Below, piece after piece: positions 6,658 through 16,297 of a stretch of DNA of 64,000 nt (positions are counted from its first letter, which is position 1; each line of letters begins with the position of its first letter). A model generated the notes under the pieces. That model had not been told where the DNA came from, did not search any database, and worked only from the letters and a program-made list of their open reading frames with translations. Both the position numbers and the translations under genes were made by a program. The DNA is taken from assembly GCA_020635795.1 (NCBI GenBank), contig JACJZD010000002.1, forward strand, positions 261,748-325,747, written 5' to 3'. The DNA comes from Flavobacteriales bacterium (GTDB lineage Bacteria; Bacteroidota; Bacteroidia; Flavobacteriales_E; Vicingaceae).

Positions 6658-9135
6658 ATGATAAAAAATCTAGTAATCGTTGAGTCTCCAGCTAAAGCAA
6701 AAACAATCGAAAAGTTTTTAGGTAAAGACTTTTTGGTTAAATCAAGCTTTGGTCATATTAGGGACTTACACGGAAAAAACTTATCTGTTGATATTGAAAA
6801 TGGATTTGAACCGGAGTATGTGATACCTGCCGACAAGAAAAAATTGGTTACAGAACTTAAAAAATTAGCAAAAGAAGCCGAAACGGTTTGGTTGGCTTCC
6901 GATGAGGACCGTGAAGGAGAGGCTATTTCTTGGCATTTGTTAGAAGCGTTAGATTTAAAAGAGGATAAAACAAAACGTATTGTTTTTCATGAGATTACAA
7001 AGAATGCTATCACTAAAGCTGTTGAAAATCCTCGAAAAATTGATCAAAATTTAGTTGATGCTCAACAAGCTCGTCGTATTTTAGATAGATTGGTTGGTTA
7101 TGAACTTTCTCCTGTTTTATGGAAAAAAGTAAAACCATCGTTATCTGCAGGAAGGGTTCAGTCGGTTTCAGTTCGATTAATTGTTGAGAGGGAGAGAGAA
7201 ATACAAAATTTTGTTAGTCAATCTGCTTTTAAGGTAGTGGCAAACTTTATTGTAGGTGGTAACGTAAATTTAAAAGCCGAGTTGCCAAAACGATTTTCAA
7301 CAAAAAAAGAAGCAGAAGATTTTTTAAACTCTTGTAAAAATGCCGAGTATGTAATTGAAGGACTGGAAACTAAACCTTCAAAAAAATCGCCTGCTGCACC
7401 ATTTACAACATCTACTTTACAGCAAGAAGCCAGTAGAAAACTTGGGTTTTCAGTATTACAAACCATGACGGTTGCTCAAAAGTTATACGAATCAGGGAAG
7501 ATTACTTATATGAGAACCGATTCTGTTAATTTATCGAATGAAGCGATAGGGGCTGCTAAAAAAGAAATTGTTAGTGCTTTTGGTGAGGAGTATTCTCAAG
7601 TAAGAAAATTTACAACCAAATCAAAAGGAGCTCAAGAAGCTCATGAGGCTATTCGTCCAACATATATGAATGCTCATTCAATTTCTGGAGAACCACAACA
7701 GGTACGATTGTACGAACTGATTTGGAAAAGAGCAGTTGCTTCTCAGATGAGTGATGCGAAATTGGAAAAAACCACAGTTAACATTAATATTACTACAAAT
7801 AAAGAAAAATTTGTTGCTAAAGGAGAAGTGTTAATTTTTGATGGATTTTTAAAATTGTACATGGAATCTACTGATGATGAAAATCAAGAAGATGACGAGT
7901 CAATTTTGCCTCCATTAAAACAAGGAGAAAAGCTACAATTGAATGATATTGTTGCTTCAGAACGATTTTCGTTAAACCCACCAAGATATACCGAGGCGAG
8001 TTTGGTAAGAAAACTAGAAGAATTAGGTATAGGTAGACCATCTACATACGCTCCTACGATAACAACTATTGTTAAAAGAGGGTACATTGTAAAAGAAGAT
8101 AGAGAAGGTAAAGAAAGAAATTATACTGTTTTAACATTAAAAAACAATCAAGTCTCTGATAAAACGCTCAAAGAAATTTATGGTGCAGAAAAAAAGAAAA
8201 TGTTTCCTTCAGATATTGGAATGATTGTAACTGATTTTCTTGTTGAACATTTTAATAAGGTAATGGATTACGGTTTTACAGCTAAAGTTGAAGAGCAATT
8301 TGATGAAATTGCCGAAGGACAAAAGAAGTGGAACAAAATGATAGAGGAATTTTACAATCCTTTTCATAAGCGTATTGAAGATACAATGGAAAATGCTGAT
8401 AGGGCCTCTGGAGAAAGAGTTCTTGGTATTGATCCAGAATCTAAAAAAGAAGTTATTGCTCGAATAGGAAAGTTTGGTGCAATGATACAGATTGGTAAAA
8501 CTGATGATGAAGAAAAACCAAAATTTGCAAGTTTACAGCCAGGTCAGTCATTAGATAATATTGAGCTTAAGGAGGCATTAGAGTTGTTTAAGTTTCCAAA
8601 AACATTAGGTACTAGTAAAGGGGAAGAGGTTGTGGTAGCTTTTGGAAGATTTGGACCTTATGTTAAGTTGGGTAATCTTTTTGTGTCAATACCTAATGAT
8701 GAAGACATCAATTCGATCGATTTAAAAAGAGCACTAGAGTTAATCGCATTAAAAGAACAAGCTGATGCTCCAATAGATACTTACGAAAATTTACCAGTAC
8801 AAAAAGGTAAAGGAAGGTTTGGTCCATTTATAAAATGGAATAACATGTTTATTAACGTAAGTCGAAAATATAATTTTGATAAATTGAGCTCTGCTGATAT
8901 TGCTGAATTGATTGAAGACAAAAAGAAAAAGGAAATAGAGAAATTTGTACATAATTGGGAAAGTGAAGGTATTTCTGTTCAAAAAGCTCGTTGGGGAAGA
9001 TATAACTTAGTCAAAGGAAAAACAAAGATAGAACTTCCGAAAGATACAGATGTTGAGTCGTTTACTTTGGAAGCTGCAAAAAAAATGATTGAAGATAAAA
9101 AGCCTGCAAAAAAGACCAAAACAAAGAAAAAATAG
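6658..9135 (+). CDS. topA: DNA topoisomerase I
   Basis: The 825-residue type IA topoisomerase relaxes negative supercoils. The Toprim domain opens with NLVIVESPAKAKTIEKFLG and contains the acidic DEDREGEAI motif. The catalytic tyrosine is Tyr284 in ITYMRTDS. In place of C-terminal zinc ribbons, the tail has several degenerate Toprim C-terminal repeats (KFGAMIQIG, RFGPYVKLG, RFGPFIKWN), followed by a Lys-rich end (KKPAKKTKTKKK). This is the usual architecture in Bacteroidota. The next gene starts 32 bases downstream. Confidence 0.96.
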   Translation: MIKNLVIVESPAKAKTIEKFLGKDFLVKSSFGHIRDLHGKNLSVDIENGFEPEYVIPADKKKLVTELKKLAKEAETVWLASDEDREGEAISWHLLEALDLKEDKTKRIVFHEITKNAITKAVENPRKIDQNLVDAQQARRILDRLVGYELSPVLWKKVKPSLSAGRVQSVSVRLIVEREREIQNFVSQSAFKVVANFIVGGNVNLKAELPKRFSTKKEAEDFLNSCKNAEYVIEGLETKPSKKSPAAPFTTSTLQQEASRKLGFSVLQTMTVAQKLYESGKITYMRTDSVNLSNEAIGAAKKEIVSAFGEEYSQVRKFTTKSKGAQEAHEAIRPTYMNAHSISGEPQQVRLYELIWKRAVASQMSDAKLEKTTVNINITTNKEKFVAKGEVLIFDGFLKLYMESTDDENQEDDESILPPLKQGEKLQLNDIVASERFSLNPPRYTEASLVRKLEELGIGRPSTYAPTITTIVKRGYIVKEDREGKERNYTVLTLKNNQVSDKTLKEIYGAEKKKMFPSDIGMIVTDFLVEHFNKVMDYGFTAKVEEQFDEIAEGQKKWNKMIEEFYNPFHKRIEDTMENADRASGERVLGIDPESKKEVIARIGKFGAMIQIGKTDDEEKPKFASLQPGQSLDNIELKEALELFKFPKTLGTSKGEEVVVAFGRFGPYVKLGNLFVSIPNDEDINSIDLKRALELIALKEQADAPIDTYENLPVQKGKGRFGPFIKWNNMFINVSRKYNFDKLSSADIAELIEDKKKKEIEKFVHNWESEGISVQKARWGRYNLVKGKTKIELPKDTDVESFTLEAAKKMIEDKKPAKKTKTKKK

Positions 9136-9167
9136 AACAACTATTGTTATACACTAAATAAATCAAA

Positions 9168-10331
9168 ATGGATTTTTCAGATTTTTTCGAACCCATAAAT
9201 CTTAATCAAGGCGATTTAAACATTAATTATTCTAGCAATAGCTTTGTAAACGATATTACATTTTATAATGGTCAAGAATTAAAGGATTTTTCCATTGCTT
9301 TAATAGGGGTAGGAGAAGAGAGGGGTAGTGTTTCAAATTCGGGAGTGTCACAAGCACCTAATCATGTAAGAAAGTATTTATATAAGTTAAATAAGATATC
9401 GGGTAGCGCAAAAATTATTGATTTAGGTAATTTAAAAATAGGTGCATCATTAAATGATACCTACTTTGCATTAAGCTCTATTTTAGAAGAGTTGATTAAG
9501 TACAATGTTATACCTGTAATAATTGGCGGCGGACAAGATTTAACCTATGCAAATTTTTTAGCGTATAAAAACCTAGAACAAACCGTTAATTTAGTTTCTG
9601 TCGATTCTCATTTTGATTTGGGAGAGCCTGATGCAGATATTAGTTCAAATAACTTTTTAACAAAAATAATTTTACATCAACCAAATTTTTTATTCAACTA
9701 TAGTAATATAGGTTATCAATCTTATTTTGTAGATAAATCAGAAATAGATTTAATGAACAAGCTGTTTTTTGATGTGTATCGATTAGGTCAGGTTCAAAAA
9801 AATATTGAAGATGTTGAACCAATAGTTAGAAATGCTGACATCATCTCCTTTGATGTGTCATGTATTCGACAAGCTGAATCACCTGGTAATTCAAATGCAT
9901 CACCTAATGGTTTTTATGGCGAACAAGCTTGTCAAATTACTAGGTATGCAGGATTAAGTGATAAACTAACTTCAATTGGGTTTTATGAAATTAACCCTGA
10001 ATTTGATAACAATGGACAAACATCTCACTTGGTAGCCCAAATGATATGGTACTTTATAGATGGAGTAAATAATAGAAAAAAAGATTTTCCAGTCGGTTCC
10101 AGAAAACCTTATACAAAATATAGGGTTAACATTCAAAATGGTGAAAATGAGTTGATTTTCTATAAAAGTGATAAGAGCGAGCGTTGGTGGATGGATGTTC
10201 CATATCCTTCTCATCAGAAAATAAAATACGAAAGACATTTATTGGTTCCATGTTCTTATAAAGATTATCAAACGGCCTGTGAAGATGAAATGCCCGATAG
10301 ATGGTGGCAGACATTTCAAAAACTAGCCTGA
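9168..10331 (+). CDS. Arginase/formimidoylglutamase-fold protein with altered metal site
   Basis: The 387-residue protein has the ureohydrolase core, but the usual manganese ligands are changed. The first motif is GGGQD, where GGDH is expected (His to Gln). The second is DSHFD, which is intact. The third is SFDVSCIRQ instead of SxDxDxxDP, so the second Asp is Ser. Two ligands thus appear lost. Annotation pipelines would probably call it formimidoylglutamase, but arginase-type catalysis is doubtful. It lies between topA and the T9SS genes, an arrangement I believe is conserved in the phylum. A non-catalytic or differently metallated role is possible. Confidence 0.7.
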   Translation: MDFSDFFEPINLNQGDLNINYSSNSFVNDITFYNGQELKDFSIALIGVGEERGSVSNSGVSQAPNHVRKYLYKLNKISGSAKIIDLGNLKIGASLNDTYFALSSILEELIKYNVIPVIIGGGQDLTYANFLAYKNLEQTVNLVSVDSHFDLGEPDADISSNNFLTKIILHQPNFLFNYSNIGYQSYFVDKSEIDLMNKLFFDVYRLGQVQKNIEDVEPIVRNADIISFDVSCIRQAESPGNSNASPNGFYGEQACQITRYAGLSDKLTSIGFYEINPEFDNNGQTSHLVAQMIWYFIDGVNNRKKDFPVGSRKPYTKYRVNIQNGENELIFYKSDKSERWWMDVPYPSHQKIKYERHLLVPCSYKDYQTACEDEMPDRWWQTFQKLA

Positions 10332-10377
10332 TTTTCAGTTATGAACAAGAAATTAACAATTAAAAGTTGAAAAAGTT

Positions 10378-10408
10378 TTTGGAAAAAAATAATTTTTATT
10401 TATCTTAG
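10378..10408 (+). promoter_or_regulatory. Candidate promoter for the porP/gld locus
   Basis: TTTG (10378-10381), exactly 19 bases, then TATCTTAG (10401-10408). This matches the Bacteroidota housekeeping consensus TTTG-N19-TAnnTTTG with one mismatch in the -7 box. Transcription would begin near 10414, giving a leader of about 50 bases. Confidence 0.5.
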
Positions 10409-10463
10409 CCGACTAATGTGTATAATAGTGTATTATAATTAAACAAGAAAAACCCCTATTTAT

Positions 10464-11414
10464 ATGAAGAAACTTATTCTTTCTATTACTTTATTTGTTG
10501 TTGGTGCTAGCGTCTATGCACAACAAGATGCACAATTCACTCAAAACATGTTTAATAAATTAGCCATTAACCCTGGTTATGCCGGAGCTAATGGAGGTAT
10601 TTGTTTTACATTGTTAAGTAGAACACAGTGGACTGGCTTTGATGGGCATCCACAAACACATTTATTTAGTACTGATGCATTAATTTTTAATAAGCATGGT
10701 GTAGGATTAACTGTTTTTCAAGATAAATTAGGTATTGAAAGTTCATTAGTTGCTAAATTGGCATATTCTTATCATTTAACTTTAGGACCTGGTTCTTTAG
10801 GTATAGGTCTTGATGCAGGGATGTTAAATAAGTCTTTTGGTACTGGTTTTATAGCTGTAGACGATCCAACATTAGATCCCTCAATACCTAATAGTGGTAC
10901 TTCAGCGAGTACCTTTGATTTGGGTGTAGGTTTGTACTATAACATTCCAAATAAAATGTATGTGGGTATTTCTACTTTGCATTTAACGGCTTCAGAGCTA
11001 AAAGATGTAGCTGATGCTGGTGGTGCTGGTGCTTTAAATTATGCACAGTCTCGTCACTACTATATTATGGCGGGTTATGACTGGGATATTAATGGTAGTG
11101 GAAAATGGGTTCTTAAACCATCTATCTTAGCTAAAACTGATGCTGCATCAACGCAGTTGGATGTAAATGCTTTGATGATGTACAATAATTTATTGTGGGG
11201 AGGCGTTTCTTATAGAATAGAAGATGCTATTGCTGTATTGGCTGGAGTAAACATTCCTCAACTGCCAGGATTAAAAATAGGAGCTTCTTATGATATTACG
11301 ACGTCTACTTTGGGAGATTATAGTAATGGTAGTTTAGAGTTTATGATTAAATATTGTACAAATATATCTAAGCCTGCAAAAAGAGAAGTTTATCATTCAG
11401 TAAGATTTTTATAA
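10464..11414 (+). CDS. PorP/SprF-family type IX secretion outer-membrane protein
   Basis: The 316-residue protein has a signal peptide ending ASVYAQ, followed by the family signature DAQFTQNMFNKLAINPGYAG. The remainder alternates beta-strands and turns typical of an outer-membrane barrel. PorP/SprF proteins bind the PorK/GldK-PorN/GldN ring and help secrete or anchor type B cargo such as SprB. It sits 108 bases upstream of gldK and is probably part of the same transcription unit. Genomes in this phylum carry many paralogues, so the exact name (porP or sprF) is uncertain. Confidence 0.88.
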   Translation: MKKLILSITLFVVGASVYAQQDAQFTQNMFNKLAINPGYAGANGGICFTLLSRTQWTGFDGHPQTHLFSTDALIFNKHGVGLTVFQDKLGIESSLVAKLAYSYHLTLGPGSLGIGLDAGMLNKSFGTGFIAVDDPTLDPSIPNSGTSASTFDLGVGLYYNIPNKMYVGISTLHLTASELKDVADAGGAGALNYAQSRHYYIMAGYDWDINGSGKWVLKPSILAKTDAASTQLDVNALMMYNNLLWGGVSYRIEDAIAVLAGVNIPQLPGLKIGASYDITTSTLGDYSNGSLEFMIKYCTNISKPAKREVYHSVRFL

Positions 11415-11512
11415 TAATTGTAACCTAATAAATTTAATTACGTTAAAGTGCAGTTCGCCGTTAACTTATAAAGCGGCACTATTCTAAAACATAAATTCGA
11501 ATAGTAAAAACT

Positions 11513-11519
11513 AGGAGGT
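11513..11519 (+). promoter_or_regulatory. Strong Shine-Dalgarno before gldK
   Basis: AGGAGGT ends three bases before the gldK ATG (11523). This is a near-perfect anti-Shine-Dalgarno match in a window where nearly all other starts I inspected have only A/T-rich leaders. Confidence 0.7.
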
Positions 11520-11522
11520 AAA

Positions 11523-12824
11523 ATGAAACGAATATTAATTTTAATAACAATTACTATACTTTACTCATGTAGTAAAGGAAATGGTGAGTTGATTGGAGTT
11601 CAAGGTAGAGAGGAATGGTATCAACCAGATCCTTTTGGAATGCTTTTTATTCCTATGGGTAGTTACAATATGGGTCCATCAGATCAAGATGTTCCTTATG
11701 CGCTTACAGCTCAATCAAGAACGGTTTCTGTTCAAGCATTCTATATGGATCAGACAGAAATTTCTAACAACGAGTATCGTCAGTTTGTTTTTTGGGTTAG
11801 GGATTCCTTAGCTCGAAGAATTATGGCTGAAGAAGTAGATGAAGAGGCGTTTTCAATTTCTGAAAATGGATATGGTGAAGAGATTGACCCTCCAGTATTA
11901 AATTGGTATGAGAAGTTAAAATGGGATTCTCCTGAAGCAAGAGAAGCTTTAGAGCCAATGTTCTATATTCCTTCTGAAAGGTTTTATAATAGAAGAGAAC
12001 TTGATGCAAGAAAACTGATGTATGAATATTACTGGATTGATTATAAGAGAGCTGCTTTAAGAGAAAGTAGAGATTCAGAAGATCATCCGTTTAGTATGGA
12101 TCGCTCTAAGTTTATTATGAGAGATGTAATTAATGTGTATCCAGATACATTAGCTTGGATTCATGATTTTACATATTCATTTAACGAACCAATGACCAAA
12201 AACTATTTTTGGCATCCAGCTTATGATGATTATCCAGTAGTTGGTGTTTCTTGGAAACAAGCTACTGCGTTCTGTATTTGGAGAACTCAGTTATTAGAAA
12301 GTTTCTTGATTGAAAATGGAGGGATTATTGTTAACGATTTCAGGTTGCCTACAGAATCAGAGTGGGAGTGGGCTGCAAGAGGTGGCTTAGATTTGAGTCC
12401 TTATCCTTGGGGTGGGCCTTATATTAGAAATAGTAGAGGTTGTTTCTTAGGAAACTTTAAACCAATGAGAGGTAACTATATTGATGATGGTGGTTTTCAT
12501 ACAGTTAAAATAAATTCATATAACCCAAATGATTATGGTTTATATTGTATGGCTGGTAATGTAGCAGAATGGACAAGTAATGCTTTTGATGAGTCTGCAT
12601 ATAATTTTGCTCATGATTTGAACCCTGACTATACTTATGATGCAAATGAAAATGATCCTCCTTCTTTAAAAAGAAAGGTAATAAGAGGTGGCTCATGGAA
12701 AGATGTTGGGTACTATCTTCAAACTGGAACACGTACTTACGAGTATCAAGATACAGCGAAATGTTATATCGGATTTAGATGTGTGATGACTTATTTGGGA
12801 AGAGCGAAAGACGATAATTTATAA
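11523..12824 (+). CDS. gldK: T9SS lipoprotein GldK (PorK)
   Basis: The 433-residue outer-membrane lipoprotein has its likely lipidated Cys16 in ILYSC. The mature part has the formylglycine-generating-enzyme/SUMF1 fold: an MLFIPMGSYNMG start, DQTEISNNEYRQF, VVGVSWKQATAFC, LPTESEWEWAARGG, GNVAEWTSNAF and VIRGGSWKD. In GldK this fold is structural. GldK forms the periplasmic ring with GldN under the Sov/SprA translocon. It is the first of four consecutive gld genes and is translated from a rare strong Shine-Dalgarno site. Confidence 0.95.
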   Translation: MKRILILITITILYSCSKGNGELIGVQGREEWYQPDPFGMLFIPMGSYNMGPSDQDVPYALTAQSRTVSVQAFYMDQTEISNNEYRQFVFWVRDSLARRIMAEEVDEEAFSISENGYGEEIDPPVLNWYEKLKWDSPEAREALEPMFYIPSERFYNRRELDARKLMYEYYWIDYKRAALRESRDSEDHPFSMDRSKFIMRDVINVYPDTLAWIHDFTYSFNEPMTKNYFWHPAYDDYPVVGVSWKQATAFCIWRTQLLESFLIENGGIIVNDFRLPTESEWEWAARGGLDLSPYPWGGPYIRNSRGCFLGNFKPMRGNYIDDGGFHTVKINSYNPNDYGLYCMAGNVAEWTSNAFDESAYNFAHDLNPDYTYDANENDPPSLKRKVIRGGSWKDVGYYLQTGTRTYEYQDTAKCYIGFRCVMTYLGRAKDDNL

Positions 12825-12876
12825 ACAGTAATTAATTAAAACCTATCTATATAATTAACTTTTAAAACTAAAACTT

Positions 12877-13680
12877 ATGGGATTTGTAGAATTTTTATTT
12901 GAAACAAAAAAGGGGAAAACAATTATGGGTCTCCTTTATGGTATGGGAGCCGCAGTAGTAATTGTTGGTGCAATGTTTAAAATTATGCACTGGCCTGGTG
13001 CTGGACCAATGCTTGTAATTGGACTGAGTACTGAAGCTATTATTTTTGCTGTGTCAGCATTCGAACCTGCTCACATGGATCTAGATTGGACATTAGTATA
13101 TCCAGAATTAGCTGGTATGGATGAAGGTCATGGTCATGGTGCATCGATTTCTAACAAACCAGTAACAGAGCAATTAGATGATATGTTAACTGAAGCTAAG
13201 ATTGGACCTGAATTAATTGAAAGTTTAGGTGTTGGATTAAGAAAATTAGGTGATAACGCTAGTAAATTATCTGAGATATCGGATGCTTCTGTTGCGACTA
13301 ATGATTATACGAATAGTTTAAAATCTGCATCTAATAAAGTAAGCGAATTAGCTGATACTTATGCTCAGGCATCACAAGCTTTAACAGGATTGTCAGATGC
13401 TGCACAGTCAGGAACTTCAACTGGTGAAGAGTTACAAAAAATGGCATCTACTTTAGAAGCACTTAACAGATCTTATGAAGTACAATTGTCAGGCTCTCAA
13501 CAACAAGCTCAAACAATGACTACAATGTATGAAGGTATAAATGCATTGATGACTAATTTGACTGATTCTGTTGAAGATACTAAACGATATAAAGAAAATA
13601 TTTCTGAATTATCTGTAAACTTAGCTAAGTTGAATACTGTTTATGGAAATATGTTAACTGCTATGACAGTTAGATCTTAA
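12877..13680 (+). CDS. gldL: Gliding/T9SS motor protein GldL
   Basis: The 267-residue inner-membrane protein has two N-terminal transmembrane helices (about 17-35 and 44-60) joined by the hallmark FKIMHWPGAG turn. The second helix carries Glu53 in GLSTEAIIF, corresponding to the conserved membrane glutamate linked to proton-driven rotation in GldLM. A GHGHGAS linker follows, then long amphipathic or coiled-coil segments to the C-terminus. It forms the proton-powered motor with GldM and lies 52 bases after gldK. Confidence 0.95.
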   Translation: MGFVEFLFETKKGKTIMGLLYGMGAAVVIVGAMFKIMHWPGAGPMLVIGLSTEAIIFAVSAFEPAHMDLDWTLVYPELAGMDEGHGHGASISNKPVTEQLDDMLTEAKIGPELIESLGVGLRKLGDNASKLSEISDASVATNDYTNSLKSASNKVSELADTYAQASQALTGLSDAAQSGTSTGEELQKMASTLEALNRSYEVQLSGSQQQAQTMTTMYEGINALMTNLTDSVEDTKRYKENISELSVNLAKLNTVYGNMLTAMTVRS

Positions 13681-13717
13681 TACTAATCTTTTGTTTAACC
13701 TTAAAATTTAAAAAACT

Positions 13718-15385
13718 ATGGCTGGAGGTAAACTACCACCGCGGCAGAAGATGATTGGTATGATGTACCTTGTATTAACTGCCCTGTTAGCAATGAACGT
13801 TTCTAAAGATATTCTTGATGCATTTATCGTAGTGAACGATGGTATTGAGAATTCGACTTCAACTTTTGGAGATAAAACGAGTATGTACTATTCTAAATTT
13901 GCTGCGGCTGCTTTAGATAGTGAAACTGCAAAACCTTATAAAGTAAAAGCTGACAAAGTTAAAAAAATGTCAGACGAACTTTATGATCATATTTCAAATT
14001 TAAAAAAACAAATAGTTGGAACAACGGATAAATTGCCTGAAGGATCAGTAGATTCTTTGTACAAATTAAAGAATGTTCAAAGTAAGGATAATTATGATAC
14101 TCCAACACTTGTGATGGGTTTAGCTGAACCTTCAACTCCCAAAGATGGAGAATGGAGTGCAGTAGATTTGAAAAAAAGAATTAATGCATACAGAGATGGA
14201 TTGTTAGAATTGTTTTCTGAAAATAAAGAAGCACAAGAATTAATGAAGAAATCTTTAGCTACTTTGGATACACCAGACCCTAAACCAGGTTCTGGTGATG
14301 ATAAAAATTGGGAAAGTGCAAACTTTTATCATGTTCCTTTAGCTGCTGTAGTTACAATATTGTCAAAAATACAATCTGATGTTAGAAGTGCTGAAGCAGA
14401 AGCTGTTGCAAAATTATATGAGAATATTGATGCTTCAGGTGTTTCATTTAGTAAAGTAGATGGTTTTGCATACGCAAAACGTGCTTATGTAATGGATGGA
14501 GATTCTTTTGCTGCTCAAATATTTACTGCTGCATATAATGATTTGGATAATCCAGATATATTTATTGGAGCATTTGATAGCTCTGCTGTTGCAAATGGAG
14601 AAACTGATGAGAATAAAATCATGAAAGGCTCTAAAGGCGAAGGTTGGGCTTCAACTAAAAATGGTGGTTGGTTTCAATTACAAAGTGTTGAAGCTGGAAA
14701 AGGACATTTAAAAATTAAAGAAGGAGTTGGTATTCATGAGTGGGGAGGTATTATTAAGGTAAAAACTAAAAAAGGTCCAAAAATTTATCCATTTTCTCAT
14801 ACTTTTGAAGTTGGTAAGCCTTCTACAACTGTAGCAGCAGCAGCTATGAACGTGTTTTATATGGGGATCGATAATCCAGTTTCTGTTTCGGCTCCAATGC
14901 CAAACTTTAAAGCTTCTGCGCCTGGATTGAGACAATCTGGAGGTGCTGGTCAGTATATTATGAGACCTACCGCAATTGGAAAAGTTAACATTAATGTGAC
15001 TGGAACAGACGATAATGGTAAAACTGTTAACTTGGGGTCTACCGAATTTAGGGTTAAGAAAATTCCTGATCCAGTTCCATATATTGCTGGGAAAACAGGT
15101 TCTTGTACTATGTCAAAAAGTGATTTAGCAAGTGGTGTTATCCAAGCTAAAATGGAAGGGTTTGAGTTTGATTTAAGAGTACAAGTTAGTTCTTTCAACT
15201 TAGGTACTACGGTTTCTGGTGATTATAAGGAAGTTTCAGTATCTGGAAGTAGAATGGATGGAGCAGCTCAAGCTTTAATTTCAAAAGCTAGTCGTGGACA
15301 ACGATTTTATGTTGAGAAAATGAAAGTTAAAATGCCAGACGGCTCAACACGTGAGCTTGCAAACATTAACATTAGAGTAATTTAA
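13718..15385 (+). CDS. gldM: Gliding/T9SS motor protein GldM
   Basis: The 555-residue protein starts with the invariant GldM block KLPPRQKMIGMMYLVLTALLAM, a single transmembrane helix inserted in the GldL ring. The periplasmic part has a helical D1 region, then beta-rich D2-D4 domains that reach the GldKN ring, ending in the C-terminal VSVSGSRMDG- and ISKASRGQRFYVEK-like segments. Family length is about 510-560 residues. It lies 37 bases after gldL with no Shine-Dalgarno site. Confidence 0.95.
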   Translation: MAGGKLPPRQKMIGMMYLVLTALLAMNVSKDILDAFIVVNDGIENSTSTFGDKTSMYYSKFAAAALDSETAKPYKVKADKVKKMSDELYDHISNLKKQIVGTTDKLPEGSVDSLYKLKNVQSKDNYDTPTLVMGLAEPSTPKDGEWSAVDLKKRINAYRDGLLELFSENKEAQELMKKSLATLDTPDPKPGSGDDKNWESANFYHVPLAAVVTILSKIQSDVRSAEAEAVAKLYENIDASGVSFSKVDGFAYAKRAYVMDGDSFAAQIFTAAYNDLDNPDIFIGAFDSSAVANGETDENKIMKGSKGEGWASTKNGGWFQLQSVEAGKGHLKIKEGVGIHEWGGIIKVKTKKGPKIYPFSHTFEVGKPSTTVAAAAMNVFYMGIDNPVSVSAPMPNFKASAPGLRQSGGAGQYIMRPTAIGKVNINVTGTDDNGKTVNLGSTEFRVKKIPDPVPYIAGKTGSCTMSKSDLASGVIQAKMEGFEFDLRVQVSSFNLGTTVSGDYKEVSVSGSRMDGAAQALISKASRGQRFYVEKMKVKMPDGSTRELANINIRVI

Positions 15386-15393
15386 TAATTTAC

Positions 15394-15402
15394 AAAGGAG
15401 GT
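15394..15402 (+). promoter_or_regulatory. Strong Shine-Dalgarno before gldN
   Basis: AAAGGAGGT lies five bases before the gldN ATG at 15407. It is a full-length match to the anti-Shine-Dalgarno sequence and unusual for this phylum. Confidence 0.75.
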
Positions 15403-15406
15403 TATT

Positions 15407-16246
15407 ATGACACGTAAATTAATATTAATAGTTATCTGTACATTTTGTTTTACTGCAATATTTGCACAAAACAAAGTTTTAGATAAACCATGGATAAAAG
15501 AGAACACTCCAACTAGAAGAGTTGTTCCATACACTCACGTCAGAGAAGCTGATGTGATGTGGCATAGACGTATTTGGAGGGTTATTGATTTGCGTGAAAA
15601 AATTAATCAACCATTGTACTATCCTATTCAAAAAATACAAGATAGAAAAAGTTTATTTGATGTTCTCAAAGAAGGTGTTTTGGAAGGAACTATTACAGCT
15701 TATAGCGATGCTGATGACGAATTTACTGTTCAGTTGACTAAGGCTGAAGCAAAAAATCGTATGGGATTCTGGAAAGAAACTAAACAATACGATGATTTTG
15801 GTGAGGAAATATTTGGAGCAGCAGATTCTACTTATGAAGAATATGAATCTATTGATGTTGTTGAATATAGAATTAAGGAAGATTGGTTTTTTGATAGAGA
15901 ACGTTCTATTATGGATGTTCGCATAATAGGAATTGCACCTGCATTAAATATTATTGACCAAAGTACTGGTGAATCAAAAGGTAAACAATTAATGTTTTGG
16001 GTTTATTTCCCTGAAGCAAGATATGTATTTGCTAATTATGATGTGTATAATCGTCAGAATGATGCAGAGAATAGAACTTTTGATGATATCTTTTGGAAAA
16101 GAATGTTTAATAGTTACATAGTAAAACGTTCTAATGTTTATGATAGAAATAATAAAGATTATCTGAAAGGATTAGATTTAATATTGGAATCAGATAACAT
16201 TAAAGAGGATATGTTTAATCTTGAACACGATATGTGGCATTTCTAA
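15407..16246 (+). CDS. gldN: Gliding/T9SS ring protein GldN (PorN)
   Basis: The 279-residue secreted periplasmic protein has a signal peptide ending AIFAQ. Family features include a VREADVMWHRRIWRVIDLREKINQ-like block (residues about 45-70), a DIFWKRMFNSYIVKRSN-like segment near the C-terminus and a final acidic helix. GldN assembles with GldK as the periplasmic ring of the type IX machine. It is the last gene of the operon and is followed by a terminator. Confidence 0.95.
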   Translation: MTRKLILIVICTFCFTAIFAQNKVLDKPWIKENTPTRRVVPYTHVREADVMWHRRIWRVIDLREKINQPLYYPIQKIQDRKSLFDVLKEGVLEGTITAYSDADDEFTVQLTKAEAKNRMGFWKETKQYDDFGEEIFGAADSTYEEYESIDVVEYRIKEDWFFDRERSIMDVRIIGIAPALNIIDQSTGESKGKQLMFWVYFPEARYVFANYDVYNRQNDAENRTFDDIFWKRMFNSYIVKRSNVYDRNNKDYLKGLDLILESDNIKEDMFNLEHDMWHF

Positions 16247-16263
16247 GAATAACTTAATATAAA

Positions 16264-16296
16264 AAAAGCCTTGTATACTACAAGGCTTTTTTTTTT
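16264..16296. terminator. Bidirectional terminator between gldN and tRNA-Cys
   Basis: An 11-bp stem, AAAGCCTTGTA (16265-16275) pairing with TACAAGGCTTT (16279-16289), has seven A on the left and ten T on the right (16287-16296). It can end gldN transcription on the plus strand and tRNA-Cys transcription on the minus strand, whose mature 3' end is at 16298. Confidence 0.85.
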
Positions 16297-16297
16297 G

